A stretch of DNA of 50,288 nucleotides from a virus. Shown here in pieces: positions 39,888 through 49,421 of this stretch. Positions within the stretch are counted from its first letter, which is position 1. Each line of letters opens with the position of its first letter. The stretch is from IMG/VR virus record IMGVR_UViG_3300032753_000044, positions 1 to 50,288 of that record; one strand, written 5' to 3'. The notes under the pieces were generated by a model. The model did not search any database. It had not been told where the DNA came from and saw only the letters and a list, made by a program, of their open reading frames with translations. The translations under genes were made by a program, and so were the position numbers.

Positions 39888-41294
39888 ATGGCGGATACAA
39901 CACCAGTAATGAAACATACCGAGTCAACAAAAGGCACTCGGAACATTAAAGATTTTGATCTTAGATCAATAAATCTATTATCCGGTGGTGTTGCTGGTAC
40001 TATAGACCTTAAATTTATGGTGGTTGAATTATCATATTTTGAAGATATATACAGCCATGCTATATCAGGTAAACTGCTAATATCTGATGCTCTTGGTGTT
40101 ATTGAGGGTGCTCAATTACATGGTAATGAATATATTAGAATGTCTTTTGGTAAGGATTCTGATGATTCGCCGGATTTATATATTGATAAGATATTCAGAG
40201 TATATAAAATCACATCACGAAAAAAGATGGATAATGACCAAACAGAGATATACACCATACAATTCTGTTCTGATGAGTTATTATTATCCGAACAATGTAG
40301 AATTAGCAAATCTTACCCAAATACAACCATAAAAAACATAGTCACTGATATTTTAGTGAACTATCTAAAATTACCAAGTGATAAGTATGACAATAAAAAC
40401 ATCGAAGACACGATAGGCACATATTCATTAATAGTGCCCAACTTTAAACCATTTGAAGCATTGCAGTGGTTGACCAACTATGCTAGACCAGTAATCGGAC
40501 AAGGTAGTGATATGTTGTTCTTTGAAACTGCTAAAAAAGGTTTTGTTTTGGCTTCTATGCAGTCGATGTTTAATCAGAATCCATTCTGCACGTTTACCTT
40601 TAGTGCCAAAAACCTTCCTATGGAAAGTTATTCTAATCCAAACGATTACTATTTCAACGTACTTTCATATGAATACGATAAAAACTTTGATGTGTTAGAT
40701 GGCATCCACACAGGAGCATTTGCTAATAAATTGATTTCATTGGATGTTTTACAGCATACCGTGAATACTACAGAATTCAATTATATGAATAATAGCAAAA
40801 ATTCAACCACATTGAACAAAAACGCGGTCGTTAACAATCTACAAAATAGATTAGGAAAAACTTTATATGAATCACCAGAAAGTCTATTAAGATTATCAAT
40901 ATCAAATTCAAATCAATATGATAACACTTATATTAACAACAATCCTGGTTCAGTATCCCCAGATTTATTCTTTGAAAATTATCTAACTCATAGGAAATCT
41001 CAGTTAGCAATAAACAATTATACCAAAATAAAAATTGTTGTTGCTGGGAACCCAACACTATCTGTTGGCACAACAGTTATGTTTAAAATTGGTGCTAATG
41101 TACCAGACAAACAAAGAAATGATGACAAATATTATTCTGGTAAATATCTAATAGCTTCTATACGACACACCATACAAAATCACGGATACAATACTGTATT
41201 AGAATTGATTAAGGATAGTAATAATAACCCATACAATGATGTGGATAATACTTCACAGATATGGAAGAACACGGTTGCTGGAGTTAAGAAATAA
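39888..41294 (+). CDS. Baseplate hub protein (gp27-like)
   Basis: The 468-aa product has the hub layout of the gp27/GpD class: beta-barrel blocks FMVVELSYFEDIYSHAISGK, IFRVYKITSRKK, VPNFKPFEALQWLTNYARPV and DMLFFETAKKGFVLASMQSM, with a C-terminal barrel (IKIVVAGNPTLSVGTTVMF). Such trimers hold the spike. It lies directly upstream of the gp5-like genes, as gp27 pairs with gp5 in T4. The stop overlaps the next start (TAATG). Confidence 0.75.
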   Translation: MADTTPVMKHTESTKGTRNIKDFDLRSINLLSGGVAGTIDLKFMVVELSYFEDIYSHAISGKLLISDALGVIEGAQLHGNEYIRMSFGKDSDDSPDLYIDKIFRVYKITSRKKMDNDQTEIYTIQFCSDELLLSEQCRISKSYPNTTIKNIVTDILVNYLKLPSDKYDNKNIEDTIGTYSLIVPNFKPFEALQWLTNYARPVIGQGSDMLFFETAKKGFVLASMQSMFNQNPFCTFTFSAKNLPMESYSNPNDYYFNVLSYEYDKNFDVLDGIHTGAFANKLISLDVLQHTVNTTEFNYMNNSKNSTTLNKNAVVNNLQNRLGKTLYESPESLLRLSISNSNQYDNTYINNNPGSVSPDLFFENYLTHRKSQLAINNYTKIKIVVAGNPTLSVGTTVMFKIGANVPDKQRNDDKYYSGKYLIASIRHTIQNHGYNTVLELIKDSNNNPYNDVDNTSQIWKNTVAGVKK

Positions 41295-42802
41295 TGGATA
41301 ATACATTCTTAGGATTAAATGGGTTTGTTTGGTGGATTGGTGTTGTTGAGAATAACAATGATCCACTGAAGATTGGTAGATGTCAAGTCAGAATATTTGG
41401 TTGGCACACCGATGATAAGAATCTGATCCCAACAGCAGATCTGCCGTGGTCACATGCAGTTTTACCGATCAATAGCTCGAAATCATTCTCGGTTCCTTCA
41501 ATGGGGGATTGGGTTAATGGATATTTCTTTGATGGTAAATCTGGTCAATTCCCTGCATACTTTGGTGTGTTGCCTGGTGTCATATCACAAAATGTGAATA
41601 AGAATCAATCACATGGATTTACAGACCCATCAACATCTGGTGCAGTGACAACAACACCAAAAGTAAATACTGATGGTTCTGGCACAACATTCACCAACAA
41701 TCCTTATACCACAACACCACAATTGCCAGGTCAGCCATCAACAAATCTTGCTGCGGTCAATTCAAAAACAAACCCCCCACCGTCAGTAACAGAGAAAACC
41801 AAAGACCAAACAGTAAATGTTAGTAATGTTGATGCTCAAACTGTCGGCACTAATATGTTATCTAGTGCAACTGGTGCAGCATCCGCTGCACCAAAACCAA
41901 CAGGTACAGATGGAGTTGCAAAAGATGCTAATACATGCGGTCTAGATCCTAATAGTGCTATTGGAGAGATTGCGGGTTTCTTTAATTCCGCATCAGATCT
42001 ATTAACTGATACCCAAGCATATGTTATGGGGTTGGAGCAGAAAGCACAAGATGCTATATCTGGTGCAATATCCAAAGCAACCAACAATATCACAAGTGCG
42101 ATTTCATCTGCAGCAAATAAAGTTGATGCTGCAGTAACTTCTGCATCTAATAGTTTTAATGATATGTTGAGTAAAGCATCAGCGGAAGTTAATAGTCAAA
42201 TTGCCAACGCTGAACTAGCTGCAACAAAAGCACTAAATGATGCCGAAGCAGCAGCAAGCAAAACTTTAGATGATTTGACCGCAGCTAGTGGTGATGTTGG
42301 GTGTACTATACTTAGTGGATTAGCAGGAATGGCTCCAGCCAAAGTCACAGTAATACAACCTATTATAGTCAACCCGACCACCACAAAAGCAGAAGTTTCT
42401 ATAGGAACAACAACATTACCATCAACAGTTAAAGTGCCTAATGAAATTCCAGAAACAACCCATATAGCACATGCTCCAAGTAATCAGGCTAAATCATTAG
42501 AGAATACTGTTGCTATATGGAAAGATTTAGTAATTAAGACAACTATAAGCATAGAAAACGCAGTAAATGGTATAAATGCGTCTTGGTCGTCTAATTTATT
42601 TAGTTCAGGTGGGACTGTGGACCAAACCTCAGCAAATGGATATTCCAGATTTTATAAAATATGGAATGATTTAGCAGATCAGGAAAATACAATAGCATCA
42701 AATTATAACAATACTTCAATAGTTGATGAATTAGAAACTTTTAGGGCACCATATAAAGCGAGAGTTATAGCGGCAGTTTCATCATTACCAGAGGGGTACT
42801 AA
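41294..42802 (+). CDS. 5: gp5-like spike base: OB domain plus Ala-rich stalk, no lysozyme
   Basis: Residues 1-95 are the gp5 N-terminal OB domain (FVWWIGVVENNNDPLKIGRC, VRIFGWHTDDKNLIPTADLP, MGDWVNGYFFDGKSGQFPAY). Residues 100-200 are Thr/Pro/Asn-rich. About 230-340 is an Ala-rich coiled-coil (AISKATNNITSAISSAANKV), and the end is helical. No lysozyme domain is visible where T4 gp5 has one. The beta-helical needle is encoded by the next gene, so gp5 is split. Confidence 0.78.
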   Translation: MDNTFLGLNGFVWWIGVVENNNDPLKIGRCQVRIFGWHTDDKNLIPTADLPWSHAVLPINSSKSFSVPSMGDWVNGYFFDGKSGQFPAYFGVLPGVISQNVNKNQSHGFTDPSTSGAVTTTPKVNTDGSGTTFTNNPYTTTPQLPGQPSTNLAAVNSKTNPPPSVTEKTKDQTVNVSNVDAQTVGTNMLSSATGAASAAPKPTGTDGVAKDANTCGLDPNSAIGEIAGFFNSASDLLTDTQAYVMGLEQKAQDAISGAISKATNNITSAISSAANKVDAAVTSASNSFNDMLSKASAEVNSQIANAELAATKALNDAEAAASKTLDDLTAASGDVGCTILSGLAGMAPAKVTVIQPIIVNPTTTKAEVSIGTTTLPSTVKVPNEIPETTHIAHAPSNQAKSLENTVAIWKDLVIKTTISIENAVNGINASWSSNLFSSGGTVDQTSANGYSRFYKIWNDLADQENTIASNYNNTSIVDELETFRAPYKARVIAAVSSLPEGY

Positions 42803-42805
42803 ATT

Positions 42806-43609
42806 ATGTCCACACCAACAATAGAAGATTTACAATTAGCATTTTCATCGTCATTAGAACAGGGCGCGATACTTACTGAAGTTGTAGCAAACAAAGCAAA
42901 CTATAAATTAAAATCTAATGAGATAAATGCTGTTGTTAATCCAAACAACTCGTTCAGCCAACCAGATGTACCCTATGATGCAAAGTACCCATACAACAAT
43001 GCTCAAACAACACCATCGGGCCATGTGTTTGAGTTGGATGACACCCCAGGTAGCGAGAGAATAAATATAGCACATAGAACAGGTACTTTTCAAGAAATAC
43101 ATCCCGATGGTTCTAAAACAGAAAAGATAATGAATGATAACTTTAAGGTTATTGTTCAGGATAATACTGTTTATATTATGGGTGATAGTCAGGAAACTAT
43201 TCAAGGTGATCTTAAGGTATACATTCAAGGTGATGCTAAGATACAAGTTGATGGTAATGTAGAGTGGGATGTGGGTGGAAATATGCTAATGAAAGTTGGT
43301 GGTATGTTCACAGCACAAGCAACATCATTTAATTTTATAGGGCCAGTGAATACTATTGGTGATACATCAACTACTGGTAATATTATAACACAAAGTAATG
43401 TTGTTGCTAATCAAAACGTAAAAGCAAACATAGATCTCATAGCAGGAAGGAGTGCCACTGTTGCAGTGAATGTTGATGTTGGTAGTGCTATCACTGCAGG
43501 TACTACAGTTACTGCGGCAACTGATGTGTTGGGTGGTTCTGAAGGAATAAGTCTAGTTAACCACACACACCCAGATGCCCAAGGCGGAAACACAGGTAAA
43601 CCTCAATAA
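42806..43609 (+). CDS. gp5 C-terminal-like beta-helix spike tip
   Basis: The 267-aa protein has the triple-stranded beta-helix sequence of gp5/VgrG needles: GTFQEIHPDGSKTEKIM, then repeats VIVQDNTVYIMGDSQETIQG, LKVYIQGDAKIQVDGNVEW. The tip is NHTHPDAQGGNTGKPQ, whose HxH would bind a metal ion at the point. It follows the OB-domain gene by three bases. Confidence 0.82.
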   Translation: MSTPTIEDLQLAFSSSLEQGAILTEVVANKANYKLKSNEINAVVNPNNSFSQPDVPYDAKYPYNNAQTTPSGHVFELDDTPGSERINIAHRTGTFQEIHPDGSKTEKIMNDNFKVIVQDNTVYIMGDSQETIQGDLKVYIQGDAKIQVDGNVEWDVGGNMLMKVGGMFTAQATSFNFIGPVNTIGDTSTTGNIITQSNVVANQNVKANIDLIAGRSATVAVNVDVGSAITAGTTVTAATDVLGGSEGISLVNHTHPDAQGGNTGKPQ

Positions 43610-43621
43610 CATAAATAGAAC

Positions 43622-44014
43622 ATGACAACATTAAAGAAAATATACTCGGATATAGATTTAACTTTTACACCATCACCATCTACGGGTGATGTATCTATGA
43701 GTTATGACGAACAGTCTGTTATTCGTTCGGTAAGAAATCTATTGATGACAAACTTCTATGAACGCCCATTCCAACCAACTCTTGGTTCTAATCTGAATGC
43801 GTTATTATTTGAACCTATTAGTGCTATTACATCTAGTTCTTTAGAAACCGAGATAACTAATGTAATCAACAACTATGAACCAAGAGCGACAATAGATAAT
43901 GTTAAGGTTGTTGCAATACCAGACGCAAACGCATTTCATATAAATCTATCATTTTACATAGGCAATAACACAACACCCTCTGCGGTGAATATTCTTTTAG
44001 AGAGGAGCAGATAA
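43622..44014 (+). CDS. 25: gp25-like baseplate wedge protein
   Basis: The 130-aa product is gp25: YSDIDLTFTPSPSTGDVSMS, IRSVRNLLMTNFYERPFQPT (ExR motif), LGSNLNALLFEP. gp25 nucleates sheath assembly on the wedge. The stop overlaps the gp6 start (TAATG). Confidence 0.93.
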   Translation: MTTLKKIYSDIDLTFTPSPSTGDVSMSYDEQSVIRSVRNLLMTNFYERPFQPTLGSNLNALLFEPISAITSSSLETEITNVINNYEPRATIDNVKVVAIPDANAFHINLSFYIGNNTTPSAVNILLERSR

Positions 44015-46113
44015 TGAGTAGTATGAGTATGGGTGGATCTACGAGTAATACGACAGTATCTATGGCTGGGTTAGACTTTTCAGATATTAAATCTAGTTTA
44101 ACCACATATCTACAAAGTCAGGACACATTCAAAGATTACAATTTTGCTGGTTCTGGATTATCTGTTTTGTTGGATGTATTAGCATTCAACACACAATACA
44201 ATGCATACTATTTGAATATGGTTGCTAATGAAATGTTCTTGGATTCAGCATTACAAAGAAGTTCTGTTGTATCTCAAGCAAAACTATTAGGATATACACC
44301 AAAATCATCTATAGCACCAACTGCTACAATTAACTTGGTTGTTAATCAGGTTACTGATGCATCATTAACACTCCCAAAATATACACAATTCATATCTCGT
44401 GCTATTGATGGTGTTAACTACACATTTTTAGCTGAAGATGCAACATCAAATAATGCAGTTTCTGGTACAGTAACTTTTAATAATGTAATAATAAAACAAG
44501 GTATTCATAACTCATTTTCGTTTGTTGTCAATTCCACATCAAATCCAAATTTCATGTTTGAAATACCTGATGCTAATATTGACATATCATCTTTATCAGT
44601 CACAGTACAACAATCTGGTTCGAGTACAAATAAACAAGTTTTCAATGTAGCATCAGACTATCTAATGTTAGATGGTAGTTCTATGGTATATTTTATCCAA
44701 GAAGCATCATCAGGAAACTATCAAATATATTTTGGTGATGGTATATTAGGTATGATGTTGACTGATGGTAACATAGTAAATGTTGATTATATATCAACTA
44801 ATGGCTCTACTGCCCAAGGTGCTAATAATTTTACATTAATGCAACCAATCAATGGTTATGCTAATACTACCATCTTTCCAGTGACTGCAGCAACCAATGG
44901 ATCTGGCAAGGAATCTATATCATCTATAAAATTTCAAGCACCAAAAGCATTCTCAGCACAAGGCAGAGCAGTAACCAAAGATGATTATATCACAGCAATT
45001 CAACAAAATACATTAGGTATCACATTTGATGCTGTCAATGTTTGGGGTGGGGAGGAGAATGATGTGCCGGTATATGGTCAGGTTTTCATCTCTCTGAAAC
45101 CAACAGGTGCTTATAATATTACCGATACCCAAAAGAAACTTATCACATCACAAGTCATTAACCCTATTAGTGTAATGACAGTCAAACCAACAATCATTGA
45201 TCCTGATTATACTTATGTGGCATTAACTACTGATGTATTATACACACCAGCAAAAACAACATTGACATCAGCCCAATTGGAAGTTAATTGTGTAAATACA
45301 TTATCTAATTATGCCGCAAACACATTAAACACATTTAACTCAACATTTAATAATTATGGTTTCTTGATGGCTATTGCTGACACGGACCCATCTATAATAT
45401 CAAGTAATATTAAATTACAATTACAAAAGAAGTTTTACCCAAACCTAACAATTGGCCAAAATTATACATTAAATTATGATACTGAGTTGAATAAAGGTGT
45501 TTTGACTAGTGGTGTGTCGAGTACCCCGGCAATGCAATTCGTGGATCCTACAAATTATGCCAATATCATTGATGGTGTATATATAGAAGAAGTTCCCGTG
45601 TTATCCAATGGTATCGACTCAATAACTTTAATAAATCCAGGAACACAATACACAATAGCACCTACCGTAAATATATTTGGTGATGGTACTGGAGCGACAG
45701 CCCATGCCGTGTTGTCTACCAACGGAAGTATACAATCTATTGTCGTGGATAATGCAGGATCTGGTTACACTTCTGCCATTGTAACATTTACAAATAACTC
45801 AAGCGACACTACCGGTAAACTTGCTGCTGGTGGTGTGAAGTTACAAGGTGGAGTTGGTACTTTAAGAACATATTATATAAATTCCAATTTGGTTAAGACT
45901 ATACTAAACCAAAACATAGGTACAATAGATTATATGAAAGGTGTAATCCAATTAAACAATTTCAATCCAGTTGGGGTTGATAATGTTTTTGGTAATCTTT
46001 CTATAATTGCAACACCAGTTTCATCTATCATATCATCAACATTTAATAGAATTATCACGGTAGATCCATTCGATCCATCTGCAATCACCGTTAATATAAT
46101 AGCAAAAACATGA
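44014..46113 (+). CDS. 6: gp6-like baseplate wedge protein
   Basis: The 699-aa product has the gp6 N-terminal core (GLDFSDIKSSLTTYLQSQDT, YNFAGSGLSVLLDVLAFNTQ, NEMFLDSALQRSSVVSQAK, LLGYTPKSSIAPTATINL). A Baseplate_J-type central domain follows (FQAPKAFSAQGRAVTKDDY). The C-terminal part contains a GxxGxxxY repeat domain (SGYTSAIVTF). gp6 forms the ring that joins wedges. TGA overlaps the next ATG. Confidence 0.93.
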   Translation: MSSMSMGGSTSNTTVSMAGLDFSDIKSSLTTYLQSQDTFKDYNFAGSGLSVLLDVLAFNTQYNAYYLNMVANEMFLDSALQRSSVVSQAKLLGYTPKSSIAPTATINLVVNQVTDASLTLPKYTQFISRAIDGVNYTFLAEDATSNNAVSGTVTFNNVIIKQGIHNSFSFVVNSTSNPNFMFEIPDANIDISSLSVTVQQSGSSTNKQVFNVASDYLMLDGSSMVYFIQEASSGNYQIYFGDGILGMMLTDGNIVNVDYISTNGSTAQGANNFTLMQPINGYANTTIFPVTAATNGSGKESISSIKFQAPKAFSAQGRAVTKDDYITAIQQNTLGITFDAVNVWGGEENDVPVYGQVFISLKPTGAYNITDTQKKLITSQVINPISVMTVKPTIIDPDYTYVALTTDVLYTPAKTTLTSAQLEVNCVNTLSNYAANTLNTFNSTFNNYGFLMAIADTDPSIISSNIKLQLQKKFYPNLTIGQNYTLNYDTELNKGVLTSGVSSTPAMQFVDPTNYANIIDGVYIEEVPVLSNGIDSITLINPGTQYTIAPTVNIFGDGTGATAHAVLSTNGSIQSIVVDNAGSGYTSAIVTFTNNSSDTTGKLAAGGVKLQGGVGTLRTYYINSNLVKTILNQNIGTIDYMKGVIQLNNFNPVGVDNVFGNLSIIATPVSSIISSTFNRIITVDPFDPSAITVNIIAKT

Positions 46114-49100
46114 TAGCAAACACGATAACAACTAATAACCTAACTAGTCTTCTAGTACCATCACAACTACCAGAATTTATTAGGGATGATCCAGCTTATT
46201 CAAATTTTGTGCTGTTTCTTCAGGCATATTATGAATGGATGGAGGTGAATGGTAATGTTACCGAACAAACAAAAAATTTATTAAAATACAAAGATATAGA
46301 CCAAACAACAACGGAATTTATCCAGTATTTCTATAATGATTTCTTATCATATTTTCCGCCCGATATTTTAGCAAGCAAAGTTGAAGTTGTAAAACTAGCA
46401 AAGCAATTATACCAAGCAAAAGGCACCCCTTCATCATATAAGTTGCTCTTCCGGATATTATACAATTCGGATGTTGATTTCTTGAATACTGGAGATGTTA
46501 CACTTAAGGCTTCATCAGGTTCTTGGTATGTAACTAAGAGTATAAAGTTGGCAACAGATGTGATGTATGTTTCTGGTATATCATATTCTGGGAACATAAT
46601 AACTATAATAACAGTCGTCCCACACTATCTTTCTGTTGGAGATACCACTGTAGTGTCGGCAGTATCTGGCACAAATGCTCCAAATGGAACATGGGTCGTT
46701 TCTGAAATTAATTCATTAACATCATATTCATTTGTGTCCTCGAGTACACCATCTGGGGTATTAGATATATCCAATGCCTCTGTATATTTTCCACATGGTT
46801 ATGTTAATGAAAACTTCTTAAATACAATAAGTCTTCGTATTTTCGGTGAGACATCCCAGACTATAGCAACAGTAGAGAATGTTGTGCAAACTGGTATTAG
46901 GATGGAGGTCTTCCTTTCAAACATAGAAAGACTATTTGTGTCTGGCGAATATGTAAGAATTGTTGATAATCATAATAATGACGTGTTATTTGATGGTCAC
47001 CCATTAAGAGCAAAGATATTAGGACAGATTAGTCAAATTAAAATAGATCCCAAACATGAAGGTTCTAAATATGTTGCCGCAAATACAACAACCGGATATG
47101 TGGGTGATCCAGTTGTTGTATTTGGTGGGCTAAACACACCAACTGGACATGGCGCAACAGCAAAGGTCGGTAGTGTTACTTCTGGTTCTATACAAAAAAT
47201 AACCATAGTTAGTGGTGGGTATGGATATGCGAATAACCAAACCATATCAACACCAGGCCAAGCAAATACAATGATCAACATCTCCGCTAGTAGTGGTGGC
47301 GCAATAGCTCATGCTGGTGATATTGGACAAACCAACAGCACAACTTCCACATTAACTTATATACCAATCGACAATCTACCCATTAGTGGCCAGCCAGGAA
47401 CCATATTTGATTATAACACAATTCAAATAGGTGCGGCACAATATGCTCAGATGTTTGCAAACAATTATAACGCAAATGCAAACACAACATTAGCAAACGC
47501 ATTTACATTTACATCATATAATACAGGTTATCTAGCTTCAGTGGTTGTTGATAATGGTGGGGGTGGTATTGACCCAAGCAACCCACCAACAGTAACAGCA
47601 GAATCTGTATATGAGACTAATGTTACTCGCGCCAACGGCTCTTCTCTTGTATTAGCAAATATTGTTAATATGGGAATTTTAGCCCCAATACAAATTATAT
47701 CTGGTGGTACTGGTTATGTCAACAATGATGTGATTGTAATATCTGGTGGTACTGGTTATGGCGCAAAAGCTAAGGTTACTAATGTCGCATCAAATGGTTG
47801 TATAACTTCTGTTAGTTATACTGCCAATGGTATAATATCATTAGGTGGTAATGGATATAGTGTTGGTGACATATACCCAACACAAAATACAGCCGATGCT
47901 AATGTCGTAAATTCCATCATACAAACCGGTGGTTATAAATTAAGTTCCGGGCTGCCAATGCTCAGTGTCACATCAGCAAACACATATGCAGCAAATGCAG
48001 TGCTGGTTGTCCCTGGTATATTAGGTTCTGGTGCTCTATTGAATCCTATCTACAATGGTGTTGGTAATATCACAGAAATATCTATCAGTGATTATGGCGA
48101 AGATTATACCTCAGTGCCATCGATATCACTGAAAGTTCAAGATATTCTTGTTAACGGTTTATTGGGAACCGATGTATCTTATCAACCACAAAATGGTGAT
48201 ATTGTATATCAAGGCAATAGTATAAACACAGCACCATACATTGCTCATGTGGATTCGATATATCCATTGATAACAAACACCGGATCCCCACAAAACAATA
48301 CATATTTACTAAGAGTTTATAACTACACATCAAACCCATCTAGTGGCCAACAATTTAAAATAGATGGCAAATCTATATCAATGGGGTTAGTTACTTCATT
48401 AACCGACCAACAAATTGCAGCTATTGAATTGGGGGGTGGCTTCACTGGATTAAATTTTACCAAATTTAATAATTTGATTGCTCCTGGTGTATTATCTTAT
48501 GGTGATGGATTAGCAAAAGCAACCGCAACTTTCTTAAATGGATTAACGATAGGCAATGGACAATACCTAGATTCCACCGGTCAACCTAGCTCATTTAATG
48601 TTCTCCAAAATGAAAACTATAATGATTTCACTTATCAAATTACATTAGATAAGGAGATTGCAAAATATAGATCAACCCTATTGAACTTGTTACACCCAAC
48701 GGGTACGAAGGTCATTGGTAGATATTCAATGAAGTCCAGCCACGCTACAGATTTTCATATTATTAATGTATTGAACACGGGGTATCCCCTTTCACACTAT
48801 ACAGGTTCTCAAACTTCAGGCATTACAATGTCTGCAAATTTCACAAACCAAAGTAATAACATTATACATTTTACTAATTTGTATGGTGCTAATCTAGCTA
48901 ATATATTATCAACTAATAATATAATAAGTATTACAACAGCAAATGGTGATGTTGTGTCATCTCGAGTAACTTCGACTAATGCCCCAGCTAATAACATCAC
49001 AATAGCTTCTAATGTCTGGTTGGCATTTGCCAATGTTGCAAATATTACAGCAAATGCGAATAGCACTCTCATCCATGTAACATCATTAACTGGGTCATAT

Positions 49101-49415
49101 GACATTATAAATAATGGTATATACACAAACGCAAATACACCATTATTAGATATCGTTCGACCCGGCGACAGCATATTAGTGGCAAACACTATCATAAAAA
49201 CTGTTACTGGAGTTACTAGCAATACTATTACAGTAAGTTCAAATGTTAGTACAAATTCAGTAAATTCTTTGATGTCTGTTAGTAGAACATTAACAGCAAC
49301 TGATGGTGGAGTTTTAATTTTTGGACCAGTTGGTCAACAATATTATCCAGAATTAACCACAGAATCTGGAAACACAATAATATCACAAGATGGTTCATTT
49401 CTAATATTAGGATAG
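46110..49415 (+). CDS. Giant baseplate/tail structural protein, 1101 aa (gp7-position)
   Basis: The N-terminus SQLPEFIRDDPAYSNFVLFL-QAYYEWME and LAKQLYQAKGTPSSYKLLFR are the conserved start of large tail proteins that follow gp6 in aquatic T4-like phages. The centre has several GGGxGY-type beta repeats (ISGGTGYVNNDV, ISGGTGYGAKAK), and the C-terminal 200 residues are Asn/Ser/Thr-rich and beta-like. The place in the gene order corresponds to gp7, but homology to T4 gp7 is not evident, so gp7 is only a positional suggestion. ATGA-coupled to gp6. Confidence 0.7.
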   Translation: MIANTITTNNLTSLLVPSQLPEFIRDDPAYSNFVLFLQAYYEWMEVNGNVTEQTKNLLKYKDIDQTTTEFIQYFYNDFLSYFPPDILASKVEVVKLAKQLYQAKGTPSSYKLLFRILYNSDVDFLNTGDVTLKASSGSWYVTKSIKLATDVMYVSGISYSGNIITIITVVPHYLSVGDTTVVSAVSGTNAPNGTWVVSEINSLTSYSFVSSSTPSGVLDISNASVYFPHGYVNENFLNTISLRIFGETSQTIATVENVVQTGIRMEVFLSNIERLFVSGEYVRIVDNHNNDVLFDGHPLRAKILGQISQIKIDPKHEGSKYVAANTTTGYVGDPVVVFGGLNTPTGHGATAKVGSVTSGSIQKITIVSGGYGYANNQTISTPGQANTMINISASSGGAIAHAGDIGQTNSTTSTLTYIPIDNLPISGQPGTIFDYNTIQIGAAQYAQMFANNYNANANTTLANAFTFTSYNTGYLASVVVDNGGGGIDPSNPPTVTAESVYETNVTRANGSSLVLANIVNMGILAPIQIISGGTGYVNNDVIVISGGTGYGAKAKVTNVASNGCITSVSYTANGIISLGGNGYSVGDIYPTQNTADANVVNSIIQTGGYKLSSGLPMLSVTSANTYAANAVLVVPGILGSGALLNPIYNGVGNITEISISDYGEDYTSVPSISLKVQDILVNGLLGTDVSYQPQNGDIVYQGNSINTAPYIAHVDSIYPLITNTGSPQNNTYLLRVYNYTSNPSSGQQFKIDGKSISMGLVTSLTDQQIAAIELGGGFTGLNFTKFNNLIAPGVLSYGDGLAKATATFLNGLTIGNGQYLDSTGQPSSFNVLQNENYNDFTYQITLDKEIAKYRSTLLNLLHPTGTKVIGRYSMKSSHATDFHIINVLNTGYPLSHYTGSQTSGITMSANFTNQSNNIIHFTNLYGANLANILSTNNIISITTANGDVVSSRVTSTNAPANNITIASNVWLAFANVANITANANSTLIHVTSLTGSYDIINNGIYTNANTPLLDIVRPGDSILVANTIIKTVTGVTSNTITVSSNVSTNSVNSLMSVSRTLTATDGGVLIFGPVGQQYYPELTTESGNTIISQDGSFLILG

Positions 49416-49421
49416 TATAAA

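Noticed and set aside
41294-42802. Embedded lysozyme domain in the gp5-like protein
   Set aside because: No catalytic Glu/Asp pattern of T4-type lysozyme; the region after the OB domain is low complexity and coiled coil.
43610-43617. CATAAATA before gp25 as a late promoter
   Set aside because: It deviates from the octamer and lies only four bases before the ATG, too close for a transcript leader.
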